Assembly (NCBI RefSeq): GCF_050496765.1
Contig: NZ_JBNWEO010000011.1
Coordinates: 186,001 to 250,000, forward strand
Direction: 5' to 3'
From: JAEVLT01 sp050496765
Lineage (GTDB): Bacteria; Bacillota; Bacilli; Bacillales; Cytobacillaceae
DNA length: 64,000 bases
How positions within the stretch are numbered: position 1 is the first letter of the stretch; every line of letters starts with the position of its first letter. A program made the translations under genes and the position numbers. Under the pieces are notes generated by a model. It made no database searches. It saw only the letters and a list, made by a program, of their open reading frames with translations, and was not told the DNA's origin. Below are positions 54,199 to 63,846 of the stretch, in pieces.

Positions 54199-56334
54199 TC
54201 ATTCTGTAGAGCAGTAGTGCTTCTTACTTTCTTCTAGCCACAAAATACTTGTCACTCCACGAGGATAATACTTACTTCCAGCAATTTCCCCCGAAATTAT
54301 TTGGTCGCTCCAACTCCAAACAGACAAAGTTGGATGGGTTAGCCAAGCTACGTGAGCAGCATCTGCTTTAGCCCCTTTTTCATCCCATTCCCAGTCAAGA
54401 ATCTGACGGGCAATAAACTGGCATAAATAAATTTTACTAAGCCATGAATTATTACTTGTAGAAGAAATTTTCCAACCCCCATCTTCAAACAAACAGACTC
54501 CATCAGTAAGAACGGTTTGCAGATGCTTTTTCAATGCCTTGATATAAGGTCCAAATCGACCATTTGGGTCTAATGCTTTTTGATTGTTGGTATAGTAAGG
54601 GAAAATTAACCCTTCAATAGCAGGAATAATTTTCGAATCATTTCCTTCCTTAATAACAGCAGGTATATAACCTCCATCCGTTACATGACTTACAATGGTT
54701 TCGGCGCATTTTACGGCTTGTATACCTGCAACTGTTGACAAGTCTCCTTGATTATTTTCAGCAAATATTTTTTCTAAGGCTATATAGGACGCCCATGATT
54801 TTCCTGCCAGATAAATATTATTTCTCGCCTGACCTAAAGAAACATCTAAACTATCATAAGTAGTGATTTCAGCTCCACCCATTACCCGTGTAGAGTCAAG
54901 ACCCATAATGCCATTGCGTTTTTCCGCTTCTGGATGATCACGGTTCAACATACTTTCAAAGCAACGAACAAAAATGACCATATTATCGTTTAGCCATTGT
55001 TGATCTCCCGTTTGTTCCACGTAAACCGCAGCACACAACACCCAGTTTACAAGCTGCTCATGGGTCATATGTGAGAAACATCCGTCTAATCCATAGAGCT
55101 CATAAGAAGAATAATGCGAACGAGAAACCGTGTTAGCCACTCCCATGTCATGGGTAAAACTAATACCTCCCGGATACTCTTTTTCATCTCCAGGGAAACG
55201 GACACGATCTTCATAGCTAAAGCGTTCCACAAACATATCCAGTTCATTTTTTACTGTCCAAGGATTCATCTTTAATTCAAAGAAAATTTGATCAACCGTC
55301 AAGTCAAACGTATTCATCATGCGATATTCGCCTTCATTTACCACCCAAAATGGTTTCCCATCTATATCTAACATTTGAGTGCATCCATAATAGCTTCGAA
55401 TAGAGTGAACCATCATAAATTTTTGATCTTCAGATAAACCGGAAGCCATTACCAATTGATTTGCCTCTTTTGCTCTATTTGTAAACTGTTCGAAATGTTC
55501 TAATGCAAAGGAAGCAACTGATTCGATATTAGGAAAATACCTTGTATAATAATAGGATGCATCTATACCAGCTGTGACATATCCAGAACGATGGAAGCAA
55601 ACGGAAAATTGATAATTTCGCTTTTCCCCTGCCGGTACATCCATAATAAGAGTTCCAACCGAGCCTAATCCAAATGTCCTATTCTCTTCAAATGGTGTTG
55701 TTAAAATATTTTCCATACTAAAGTGTAATGCTGACTTTACTTCAGGATCTGCAGATGTAATAGCTGTTATTCTTCCTTGGCCAATACCGGCTATTCCATC
55801 ACATGTGTCATCAAGCCGGCGCATTGAACTGTATGGGTCGCTGCCTTGATATCCAAAAAAGGCACGGCGACTTTTATTTCCTTTGGTGTTGTCAATGGTA
55901 AGCTCCGCCCAGACAGCAGGTATTAAGGCCTGTTTCATTTCATCATCTGTTGCTGTAGAAGGATCCGGAACAGGATGAGCTTGGGAATAAATTGTAAACG
56001 TTAAGTCTCCAGCCTTCCAGGTATCGGTCCCTAGCTGAAAATCACGCTCTATCGCATCTTTTGAAAAAGGGAAAATAAGGCGTGGCTTATTAGGATTTGG
56101 ATCCATATTTTCAATATCATAGCGCTTACTTTCATCGTCTACTACTTCAAAAAATGGCAGTGCTTCATATATTCCTTCTCGATCTGCTGACTCTACCCCA
56201 ATATACACATTTTGCCTTGGTGGACGACCGAGCTCCAAGTCCAATCCGCCACCGTTACCAAAAAAACCTAATGTAAAGCTGGAGAAAGCCCCGATAGGAG
56301 CGTGGTGCGCATTAAAAAACATATTCTTTCCCAT
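54199..56334 (-). CDS. Beta-xylosidase, glycoside hydrolase family 52
   Basis: Releases xylose from the non-reducing ends of xylo-oligosaccharides with retention. The 711-residue sequence matches GH52 throughout (FFNAHHAPIGAFSSFTLGF, DLELGRPPRQNVYIGVE). By alignment with Geobacillus stearothermophilus XynB2 the nucleophile is Glu334 (WVVNEGEYRMMN) and the acid/base is Asp494 (ITTYDSLDVS). No signal peptide, so it acts in the cytoplasm on what the symporter brings in. GAAGGTAGGG precedes the ATG. Divergent from xylR and probably controlled by the XylR operator at 56685. Confidence 0.96.
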   Translation of the reverse strand: MGKNMFFNAHHAPIGAFSSFTLGFFGNGGGLDLELGRPPRQNVYIGVESADREGIYEALPFFEVVDDESKRYDIENMDPNPNKPRLIFPFSKDAIERDFQLGTDTWKAGDLTFTIYSQAHPVPDPSTATDDEMKQALIPAVWAELTIDNTKGNKSRRAFFGYQGSDPYSSMRRLDDTCDGIAGIGQGRITAITSADPEVKSALHFSMENILTTPFEENRTFGLGSVGTLIMDVPAGEKRNYQFSVCFHRSGYVTAGIDASYYYTRYFPNIESVASFALEHFEQFTNRAKEANQLVMASGLSEDQKFMMVHSIRSYYGCTQMLDIDGKPFWVVNEGEYRMMNTFDLTVDQIFFELKMNPWTVKNELDMFVERFSYEDRVRFPGDEKEYPGGISFTHDMGVANTVSRSHYSSYELYGLDGCFSHMTHEQLVNWVLCAAVYVEQTGDQQWLNDNMVIFVRCFESMLNRDHPEAEKRNGIMGLDSTRVMGGAEITTYDSLDVSLGQARNNIYLAGKSWASYIALEKIFAENNQGDLSTVAGIQAVKCAETIVSHVTDGGYIPAVIKEGNDSKIIPAIEGLIFPYYTNNQKALDPNGRFGPYIKALKKHLQTVLTDGVCLFEDGGWKISSTSNNSWLSKIYLCQFIARQILDWEWDEKGAKADAAHVAWLTHPTLSVWSWSDQIISGEIAGSKYYPRGVTSILWLEESKKHYCSTE

Positions 56335-56755
56335 ACAGTTCCCTACCTTCTTTTTGTTAGTTCTACTGCAAATTTTCTTGAATTCGATTAATCACATGTG
56401 TCAATCATGTTTTAGAAATGCTTTTCTAATAAATTAAAAGATTGAGATAAGAGTTTTCTCCAATTGCTTGTGAAAATTTTTTAACTTCGGTCATATAGAG
56501 TAGCCATCTACCCACTTTATACAATGCAATCCACTTGTTTAGATTGAATAGTTTTCAAGCCTTTATTTCCATACTGTTATTTTGTAAAATTAGCTTTGCT
56601 TAATACTCCTTAACATTTTTTAAGAATTATATTACTCCTTTCATATTGCTATAGAATTATTGTATTTATTATACCACCTAAATAAAAGTTTGTATATTCA
56701 ACAAACAAACTTTATGATAAAATATATATACCAACAAACGTAAGGAGTTTTAAAT
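56335..56755. promoter_or_regulatory. GH52-xylR divergent region with XylR operator
   Basis: AAAGTTTGT (56685-56693) and ACAAACTTT (56705-56713) form a XylR-type operator. On the minus strand a TATAAT (about 56668-56673) lies 16-18 nt further on, a likely -10 for the GH52 gene, so the operator covers its -35. The remaining leader of about 300 bp shows no gene. Confidence 0.7.
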
Positions 56756-57922
56756 TTGCCACAATTAACTTGGAACCAACAAGTCGTAAAAAAAAATAAT
56801 AAATCTCTTGTTTTACAGATGGTTATGGAGAAGGATCCGATTTCTAGGGCGGATATCGCCCAAGTTACTGGGCTCAATAAGGCAACAGTGTCCTCCTTAG
56901 TCAATGAGTTGTTAGAAGAGGAACTGATTTATGAATCTGGCCCCGGAGAATCGAGTGGCGGCAGACGTCCAGTCCTGCTTCATTTTAATAAAGTTGCCGG
57001 CTATTCCATAGGAATTGATATTGGTGTCAATTATATTCTGGGTGTTCTTACGGATTTAAAAGGTGAAATTCTATTTGAACAGAATCAAACGATTATTGAT
57101 ACATCTTATCCAGTTATAGCCGAACTTGTCCAAAAATTGATACAAACTCTCTTAGAAAGTTTGCCAAAGAGCCGCTATGGTGCAGTTGGTATTGGCATTG
57201 GTGTTCCGGGTATTGTTGAAAAGGAAGGAACTGTGCTACTTGCTCCTAATCTAGGATGGAAGAATATTTCTCTAAAAAAGCAGATTGAGGATGAATTCCA
57301 GCTTCCTGTTATCATTGAAAATGAGGCAAATGCCGGTGCATATGGTGAAAAACAATTAGGTGCGGGGCAGGACGGTGAGAATATCATCTATGTTAGTGCA
57401 GGTATCGGTATCGGTGTGGGAATTATTTTAAACGGAAATTTATATCAGGGAAAAAATGGTTTCTCGGGTGAAATGGGTCATATGATTATCGAAGTGAACG
57501 GTAAGCAATGCAGCTGCGGCAGTAAAGGATGCTGGGAAGTGTATGCTTCAGAAAAAGCCCTATTAAAAATGGCAAATCAAAAAAATATCACTTTAGATAC
57601 ATTAATTGAGTCCGCTGAGAATCATGACCTAAATGCAATCTCATTGTTTGAGAAGATAGGCAACTATTTAGGATTTGGTATCAACAATATTATTAATACG
57701 TTTAATCCTGACCAAGTCATTATTGGTAATCGTCTGGCGAAAGCAAAATTATGGCTAGAACAACCGATTCACAATACTATTGAAAACCATACCTTACCAT
57801 TTCATCAAAAAGAAGTGGAATTGCGTTTTTCCAAGCTTTCCAAATACTCAACTGCATTAGGTGTTTCCGCTTTTGTTGTGGAAAACTTTATCAATAATGA
57901 TGAAATTCCGATAACAATATGA
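56756..57922 (+). CDS. xylR: Xylose repressor XylR (ROK family)
   Basis: N-terminal winged helix (about 15-65, ISRADIAQVTGLNKATVSSLVNELL) and ROK sugar-binding domain with the GIDIGVNYILGVLTDLKG phosphate-like loop and zinc motif CSCGSKGCWEVYAS (about 245). 388 residues, as in Bacillus XylR. TTG start with AAGGAG about 10 nt upstream. It represses xylA and the GH52 gene until xylose binds. XylR-type boxes occur at both target promoters. Confidence 0.94.
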   Translation: MPQLTWNQQVVKKNNKSLVLQMVMEKDPISRADIAQVTGLNKATVSSLVNELLEEELIYESGPGESSGGRRPVLLHFNKVAGYSIGIDIGVNYILGVLTDLKGEILFEQNQTIIDTSYPVIAELVQKLIQTLLESLPKSRYGAVGIGIGVPGIVEKEGTVLLAPNLGWKNISLKKQIEDEFQLPVIIENEANAGAYGEKQLGAGQDGENIIYVSAGIGIGVGIILNGNLYQGKNGFSGEMGHMIIEVNGKQCSCGSKGCWEVYASEKALLKMANQKNITLDTLIESAENHDLNAISLFEKIGNYLGFGINNIINTFNPDQVIIGNRLAKAKLWLEQPIHNTIENHTLPFHQKEVELRFSKLSKYSTALGVSAFVVENFINNDEIPITI

Positions 57923-57942
57923 TTGAAAAACTTATCAAATTT

Positions 57943-57974
57943 GCGCCCCTAAAAAAAGTTAGAGGCGCTTTTTT
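57943..57974 (+). terminator. Intrinsic terminator of xylR
   Basis: GCGCCCCT/AGAGGCGC stem with one mismatch, then TTTTTT. Confidence 0.85.
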
Positions 57975-58021
57975 ACAAAATCAACACTTGTATTGGAATT
58001 TCATTTCTACTTTTTTAATTC

Positions 58022-58966
58022 CTACCTCCTCGAAACCATCACCCTCATCTTCCCATCCAGCGCAAACTCGCCAAACCCTACCGGCACAATCAAATGTACC
58101 CCTTTTTCCAAATCAAATGTTTCCCCTTCGTGAAGAAGCTTACCCTCGCCATCGATCACGCTTACCAATAAATACTGGTCGTTAAATGAAAATGTGGTGT
58201 GGCCGCTGATGTCCCATTTATAGACGGAGAAAAAGTCCGATTCGATAAAGGTGGTGATGACGGCATTTTCGCGAGTCTCGATTCTCGGACGGCTTTCAGC
58301 ATCTTGATGCGGCACGGTGGTTACATCAATTGCTTTTTCCAAATGAAGTTCGCGCAAGTTGCCTTGATCGTCGCGGCGGTCGTAATCGTAAACCCGGTAG
58401 GTGGTGTCCGAACTTTGCTGCGTCTCTAAAATGACGGTTCCTTCACAGATCGCATGAATGGTACCACTTGGAATATAGAAAAAGTCGCCTGGTTTGATTT
58501 TTACACGGCGGAGCAGTTCGTTCCAGTTGCCTTGCTTTGTTTGCTCAATGAGTTCTTCTTTCGTCTTGGCAGTATGGCCAATGATGATGTCAGCATCATC
58601 TTTGCAATCAATGACATACCAGCACTCTGTTTTTCCTAGCTCCCCGTTTTCGAATTCTTTTGCATAGTGGTCGTCGGGGTGTACTTGGACGGAAAGATCC
58701 ATATTGGCGTCAAGGATTTTGGTCAATAGCGGAAAAACTTCTTCGGACGGGTTGCCGAAGAGTTCCGACTGTTCTTTCCACAGCTCGTCCAACCGCTTGC
58801 CGGCAAATGGACCGTTTTCGATGATCGAAGGGCCATTCGGATGTGCGGAAATAGCCCAGCACTCTCCTGTTTTTTCGGAAGGAATCTCGTAGCCGAATTC
58901 TTCTTGCAAAGCGGTTCCGCCCCAAATTCGTTCTTTAAAAACGGGTTTTAAAAATAATGGCTGCAC
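58022..58966 (-). CDS. manA: Mannose-6-phosphate isomerase, class I
   Basis: Interconverts mannose 6-phosphate and fructose 6-phosphate; Zn-dependent cupin. Metal ligands Gln94 and His96 (VQVHPDD), Glu114 (GKTECWYV) and His171 (IPSGTIHAICEG). 314 residues, the short Bacillus form. It starts 18 bp after the ROK kinase gene, so the two form an operon that channels mannose and fructose into glycolysis. Confidence 0.95.
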   Translation of the reverse strand: MQPLFLKPVFKERIWGGTALQEEFGYEIPSEKTGECWAISAHPNGPSIIENGPFAGKRLDELWKEQSELFGNPSEEVFPLLTKILDANMDLSVQVHPDDHYAKEFENGELGKTECWYVIDCKDDADIIIGHTAKTKEELIEQTKQGNWNELLRRVKIKPGDFFYIPSGTIHAICEGTVILETQQSSDTTYRVYDYDRRDDQGNLRELHLEKAIDVTTVPHQDAESRPRIETRENAVITTFIESDFFSVYKWDISGHTTFSFNDQYLLVSVIDGEGKLLHEGETFDLEKGVHLIVPVGFGEFALDGKMRVMVSRR

Positions 58967-58984
58967 GTATCGTTCCTCCAGATC

Positions 58985-59854
58985 TTATTCATTTTCCCCT
59001 TGTAATGCTTGGGATGCCAACAGCAGTGAACCAACAGTCCCCGCATTGTCCCCTAAGCCCGGGCTGACGATATAGCTTGAAAGTTCAGGCAGATCAACAT
59101 AACCATTTAAAAATTGTTGCAAATAGTTGTAAACATAAGAGAAAACTTGCTTTTGCTTCATGACGCCGCCGCCTAAAATAATTTTTTTCGGCGAAAGGAT
59201 CAGAATATATTGCATCAACGCTTGTGCAATATAATAGCCTTCAAGCTCCCAGACTTCCGTGCGCTCAACAAGTTCAATTCCTTTTGCTCCCCAGCGCTCC
59301 TCTACGGCCGGCCCGGCTGCAAGGCCCTCCAAGCAGTCGTTATGGAATGGACATCTTCCTTGATAAGGATCTTCAGGATGACGGCGGACAAGAACATGGC
59401 CCATTTCCGGATGGGTTAAGCCTTGCAGCAGGTTTCCTTGAACAATCGCACCGGCGCCAATTCCCGTGCCAACAGTTATGTATAAACAACTGTCCAGCCC
59501 TTTCGCCGCGCCATAAGTTGCTTCGCCAAGAGCAGCTGCATTCACATCGGTATTGAAGCCTATAGGCACCGGAAAGGTTTCTTTGATCGTTTGCACGAGC
59601 GGGTAGTTTTTCCAGCCTGGCTTAGGCGTGGACGTTATATATCCATATGTAGCACTATCCTTATTGACATCAACCGGACCAAATGAACCAATACCAATGG
59701 CTTCTATCTCGTATTTTTTAAAAAAATCAATCACTTGCGGCATCGTTTCCTCTGGCACCGTTGTTGGGATCTGAATTCTTTCAACGACATTCCCCTTTTC
59801 ATCACCAACCGCACAAACAAATTTTGTGCCCCCGGCCTCAATTGCTGCTAACAT
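58985..59854 (-). CDS. ROK-family fructokinase/hexokinase (GmuE/YdhR-like)
   Basis: Sugar kinase of 289 residues with the ATP loop AAIEAGGTKFVCAVGD at the N-terminus and the zinc motif CPFHNDCLEG (HPEDPYQGR before it), as in Bacillus fructokinases and GmuE. ATG at 59854 is chosen because GAGGAGGG is 5 nt upstream. Phosphorylates fructose or mannose by inference; pairing with manA supports this. Confidence 0.9.
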   Translation of the reverse strand: MLAAIEAGGTKFVCAVGDEKGNVVERIQIPTTVPEETMPQVIDFFKKYEIEAIGIGSFGPVDVNKDSATYGYITSTPKPGWKNYPLVQTIKETFPVPIGFNTDVNAAALGEATYGAAKGLDSCLYITVGTGIGAGAIVQGNLLQGLTHPEMGHVLVRRHPEDPYQGRCPFHNDCLEGLAAGPAVEERWGAKGIELVERTEVWELEGYYIAQALMQYILILSPKKIILGGGVMKQKQVFSYVYNYLQQFLNGYVDLPELSSYIVSPGLGDNAGTVGSLLLASQALQGENE

Positions 59855-59958
59855 CGTAACCCTCCTCAAATCATTTGTGAAATTCTTTTTCCATATAAAT
59901 TATCATAACGGAATCCTATCGACATATACAATCGGAAAAAGTAGAAAAAACTTGAACA

Positions 59959-61212
59959 TTACAATCCTTGAATTTTTGATTTTACACTGCTGGAGCTGGC
60001 CAGTTTTTCTTTTCCAAACAGAAGCAGGGACAATAGGCCGATTCCTGCAAAAACGGTATAAATGGTAATAAGATTTCTATAGTTGATCACTTCTGTGATG
60101 ACGCCAAACAACAAGAATCCCATCGTAGAACCAATTTGAGTTGTGTTCATATAAAGGGTTGTGGCGATTCCCTGTGCCTCCGGAATGAAGTCCTGAAAAT
60201 AGGAAATGGCAATTCCACCCGTGATAGAAACTTGCGCGGCGCTTAAAAACTGAATCAGATAGATTTGCCATGGCGCTTGAACCAATCCAAACAATAAAAA
60301 GTAAATAAAGGCGATGGCAAAGCCAATTCTGATCAAAATCGCATTATTGATTTTCGTTGCCATCACCCCGATGATAATCATAAACGGGACTTCAAAAATC
60401 GGCGGCACGCTAAAAATAATCCCGACATCCATTTCTGTCCCATGTAAAATCTTTGTGACAAATTGCGGTGTATTCAGCATATGGATCGAGGTTGCGGCTG
60501 ATAGCAAAAAGGCTGCGGCAAGATAAGCAAAAATATGCGGTTTTTTTACGTAATTCCTGACAATCGGCGCCTTTTTCACTGAGAATGAATGTTTTGGAAC
60601 GTCCTTTAGCAGACAGACAATCGTCAAAAAGGACAAAAAATAACCGGCTGCCACAAATGAGAACAAACCTTCGAAACCAACCTTCATCAAAATCCAAGAA
60701 CCTAATGCCGGCCCCACTGTCCATGATAGCGCAAAAAACATCCGAAAAATATTCATAATGAATGGCGTTTCTTCACTCGGGATGTTTGCCTGTTTTAGGG
60801 CATCCCGGGCATATGCCCATAATTGCGGAATCGCACCAGCTGTGACACCGAGAACAAAAAATCCCGTTAAGGCAAGAGCGAAATAGTTGCGCAAAAAAGC
60901 GTACAGTGCATATCCCAACATTCCGGAAAACGATGTGACCACCAATAGCCTTTTTCGGCTTGTATTCGTATCAGACAACCGGGCAATATAGCTGCTGATC
61001 ACAACCCCGCCGATCGCTGTAATTGTCATAAAAATCCCGAAACCAACATTGCTCATTTTTACTTCATCGAGCCCAAAAAGGGACGAAAACGGAGCAAAAA
61101 ACGATGAAGAAAGTCCAAGAATAAAATTGATCAGAAAAAGGACTGGGAAAGAAGGGATATTCCAAACAAACAGCACTCTTTCCTTTACCTTTGAAAAAGC
61201 AATCTTTTTCAT
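59959..61212 (-). CDS. MFS transporter, SET (sugar efflux) type
   Basis: Twelve-helix MFS protein of 417 residues resembling the SetA/SetB sugar efflux group (PFSSLFGLDEVKMSNVGFGIFMT, ITGGIAISYFQDFIPEAQGIATTLYMNT). It follows the Cof-type phosphatase gene by 21 bp, so the two are co-transcribed. A phosphatase plus exporter could relieve sugar-phosphate stress by dephosphorylating and expelling sugars; that is inference. Confidence 0.82.
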   Translation of the reverse strand: MKKIAFSKVKERVLFVWNIPSFPVLFLINFILGLSSSFFAPFSSLFGLDEVKMSNVGFGIFMTITAIGGVVISSYIARLSDTNTSRKRLLVVTSFSGMLGYALYAFLRNYFALALTGFFVLGVTAGAIPQLWAYARDALKQANIPSEETPFIMNIFRMFFALSWTVGPALGSWILMKVGFEGLFSFVAAGYFLSFLTIVCLLKDVPKHSFSVKKAPIVRNYVKKPHIFAYLAAAFLLSAATSIHMLNTPQFVTKILHGTEMDVGIIFSVPPIFEVPFMIIIGVMATKINNAILIRIGFAIAFIYFLLFGLVQAPWQIYLIQFLSAAQVSITGGIAISYFQDFIPEAQGIATTLYMNTTQIGSTMGFLLFGVITEVINYRNLITIYTVFAGIGLLSLLLFGKEKLASSSSVKSKIQGL

Positions 61213-61233
61213 TTATCTCACCAGTCTAGTCAT

Positions 61234-62052
61234 TTATTTGAGATGAATTACACCGCTAACTCTTCGGAGTAGCCCCACTAATTGCAATCCTTTTAAAATA
61301 CCATCTTCATCAACCGAGTTTGTTACATACTTGGCTGCCTTTTTAACCACTTCTTCGGCATTTCCCATCGCGATGCTATTTTTCACAAACGAAAGCATTT
61401 CGATGTCGTTAAGTCCATCTCCAAAGGCAAAAACTTGATCCATTGATAGATTCAAGTGGTGCATTAAGGCTTCAATTCCTTTTGCTTTCGAGCTTCCCGC
61501 CGGCAATACATCCACAGAAAATTCATGCCATCTGACAAATTCGAACTTTTTAAAGTGCTTCCGATACTCTTCTTCCTCATCTGCTGTGCAAAAAAGCAAA
61601 GATTGGTAGACTTCATGATCGTGAAAATAAAAAGGGTCATAGATTGGCTCTTCCGCTATTTGCAATGAGCCAATCCCAGCGTCGATGTAAGGATGCGATT
61701 CCATGTTGGCATGCAATTGTTTATCTGACTCATAGATAATCGGATTTCTCCGGCCGACTGCATATTCCGTAAGAAGATGAAGCTCCTTTTGATCCAATGG
61801 ATTTTGATACACAGGTTTCCCATTATGGACGACATATTGGCCGTTAAAGCTGACATACGTATGGATTCCCAGTTCTTCCCGTAAATCTTTAAACATAAAC
61901 GGTGCTCTTCCGGTTGCAATCGCCAGTTCATGACCCAGCTCTTTTAATCGATTGATCGCTATTTTTGTAGATTCCGGCAGCCTTTTTTCATGATTGAGGA
62001 GGGTACCGTCAATATCAAAAAAAATCATCTGTTTTTCCAAGCTGCTTTCCAT
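61234..62052 (-). CDS. Cof-type HAD phosphatase
   Basis: HAD superfamily hydrolase with C2 cap, 272 residues. Motif I FFDIDGTLL, motif II IATGR, motif III Lys in GSSKAKGIEAL, motif IV FGDGLNDIEML are all present. Members dephosphorylate sugar phosphates and related metabolites. The first seven residues are extra relative to common family starts. It leads the small operon with the SET-type transporter and is separated from the GH1 gene by a terminator. Confidence 0.9.
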   Translation of the reverse strand: MESSLEKQMIFFDIDGTLLNHEKRLPESTKIAINRLKELGHELAIATGRAPFMFKDLREELGIHTYVSFNGQYVVHNGKPVYQNPLDQKELHLLTEYAVGRRNPIIYESDKQLHANMESHPYIDAGIGSLQIAEEPIYDPFYFHDHEVYQSLLFCTADEEEEYRKHFKKFEFVRWHEFSVDVLPAGSSKAKGIEALMHHLNLSMDQVFAFGDGLNDIEMLSFVKNSIAMGNAEEVVKKAAKYVTNSVDEDGILKGLQLVGLLRRVSGVIHLK

Positions 62053-62102
62053 TCCTTTCCTAACTGGTTGTTTTTAAAAATGTGCCAATTCCATTTTACC
62101 TT

Positions 62103-62153
62103 AAAAAACCCTCCACTCAGAACGATTTCTTGCTTGTGGAGGGTGCTTTTTTT
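62103..62153. terminator. Bidirectional-type terminator after the GH1 gene
   Basis: ACCCTCCAC/GTGGAGGGT nine-bp stem (62108-62116 with 62136-62144) with T runs on both strands. Confidence 0.88.
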
Positions 62154-62181
62154 GTCAATTTTGTAAAATAAAGTCCGGCCT

Positions 62182-63624
62182 TTAAAGATTTGCGCCATTC
62201 TGGGCAATAACGTCTTTGTACCAAAAATAACTCTTCTTTTTAATCCGGCGAAGATCATGTTCGCCTTCTTCGTACTGATTGACATAAACAAAACCATAGC
62301 GCTTTTGGAAACCGTTCAGCCAGCTTAATAAATCGGTAAATGACCAAGTGCAATACCCCAGCATATTCACACCGTCAGATATCGCTTCTTGGACTGCTTT
62401 TAAGTGTGTTTGCAAATAAGCAATCCGGTAGTCATCGTTAACGATGTCCCCTTCCTCCAACTTGTCATACTCGCCCAAGCCATTCTCGCTAATTAAAATC
62501 GGCAGCTGGTAACGGCTTGTTATCCGGCGCAGACCGATCCGCAGGCCGGTTGGGTCGATATTCCAGTCCCAATTGGTTCTTTCGAGATTTTCGTTTTTAA
62601 CCGTTTTAAACAACCCCGGAATTCCCCGCTCCCCGGAGGTTCCTTTTTTCCCAGTCGTATTCATCCTGCCTTCGGAAACGCCGTCTAATGGATTGGATTC
62701 AAAAGTAGTTGTTTGATAATAGTTGACGCCCATGAAGTCTGGTTTTCCTTCTTTTAAAAGCTCAAGATCGCCTTCTTCCAGTTTCGGAGTCAAACCTTTT
62801 TCCTCCAAGTAGTTCCATGCGGCTTCTGGGTAGGTGCCCCACGCATAAACATCCATCCACCAGTGGCTGTTAAACTCCTCTGCATTTTCAGCTGCAAGGA
62901 TATCTTCCGGTTTAGATGTTGCCGCATATGCCGGAGAATAAGCGAAACTTGGACCGATCTTTCCATCTGGAACATACTGACGGAATTCCTTAATGGCACT
63001 TGCGTTGGCAAGGTTGGCATGATGATTTACTTGATAAGATAATTTTTCATCCTTCAACCCGGGTGGATGCTGGGCGGTTTTATAGCCCATGCTTGTAAAT
63101 ATATTTTGCTCGTTTAAACTAACCCAGTACTTTACACGATCACCAAACTGTTTATATAACGTGACCGCATAATTCGTAAAATCTTCAACAATTTGCCGCG
63201 ATTCCCAGCCGCCGTATTCGTCTTGAAGCGCTTGTGGCAAGTCCCAATGATAGATGGTTAAAATCGGTTCAATTTTATTTTTAATTAATTCGTTAATCAA
63301 CTGGTGATAAAATTCTATCCCTTTTTCATTTATTTCACCTTTGCCTTTTGGATAAATCCTCGCCCAGGAAACGGAAAAGCGATAGGCTTTCAAGCCCATT
63401 TCAGCCATTAACCGGACATCTTCTTGATAGCGGTGATAATGATCAACAGCCACATCTCCCGTTGTTGCTTTAAAGGTTTTGCCCGGAATTCTTACAAACT
63501 GATCCCAGTTGGAAACGCCTTTTCCATCTTCATTCCACGCACCCTCTATCTGATAAGCAGCAGATGCGGATCCCCACAAAAAGCCTTTCGGAAAGGATTT
63601 CAATTTTTCATGAATCATTTTCAT
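62182..63624 (-). CDS. 6-phospho-beta-glucosidase / beta-glucosidase (GH1)
   Basis: GH1 enzyme of 480 residues. Acid/base Glu172 (SLNEQN), nucleophile Glu380 (LISENGLG). Ser434, Lys441 and Tyr443 in the SWLNGFQKRYGF region match the phosphate-binding set of 6-phospho-beta-glycosidases, so the substrate is probably a phosphorylated beta-glucoside delivered by a PTS; no PTS gene is in the window. Two ATGs lie six bases apart after AAAGGAG. No signal peptide. Confidence 0.92.
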   Translation of the reverse strand: MKMIHEKLKSFPKGFLWGSASAAYQIEGAWNEDGKGVSNWDQFVRIPGKTFKATTGDVAVDHYHRYQEDVRLMAEMGLKAYRFSVSWARIYPKGKGEINEKGIEFYHQLINELIKNKIEPILTIYHWDLPQALQDEYGGWESRQIVEDFTNYAVTLYKQFGDRVKYWVSLNEQNIFTSMGYKTAQHPPGLKDEKLSYQVNHHANLANASAIKEFRQYVPDGKIGPSFAYSPAYAATSKPEDILAAENAEEFNSHWWMDVYAWGTYPEAAWNYLEEKGLTPKLEEGDLELLKEGKPDFMGVNYYQTTTFESNPLDGVSEGRMNTTGKKGTSGERGIPGLFKTVKNENLERTNWDWNIDPTGLRIGLRRITSRYQLPILISENGLGEYDKLEEGDIVNDDYRIAYLQTHLKAVQEAISDGVNMLGYCTWSFTDLLSWLNGFQKRYGFVYVNQYEEGEHDLRRIKKKSYFWYKDVIAQNGANL

Positions 63625-63793
63625 TTCGCTCCTTTATTTTCTGGCGTTATTCAAACTTGACCAATCGTCCATTCTGTTTAACTCCCAAAGCAATTCCAAA
63701 AACTGTCCAAATTTTTTATGTATTCCTTTTTTGAATTTATTGTAAGTTAAAAGCACCTTCATTTACAGATAACGTTTTTCCGTTGTGCAGCGG

Positions 63794-63834
63794 AAAAAAT
63801 AAAAAGGCGGAATGATTTTTTCTCATTCTGCCTT
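63794..63834 (-). terminator. Intrinsic terminator of the chemotaxis receptor gene
   Basis: AAGGCGGAATGA/TCATTCTGCCTT with one mismatch (63804-63834), followed by a T-rich tract on the minus strand. Confidence 0.85.
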
Positions 63835-63846
63835 TCCTTTAACTGC

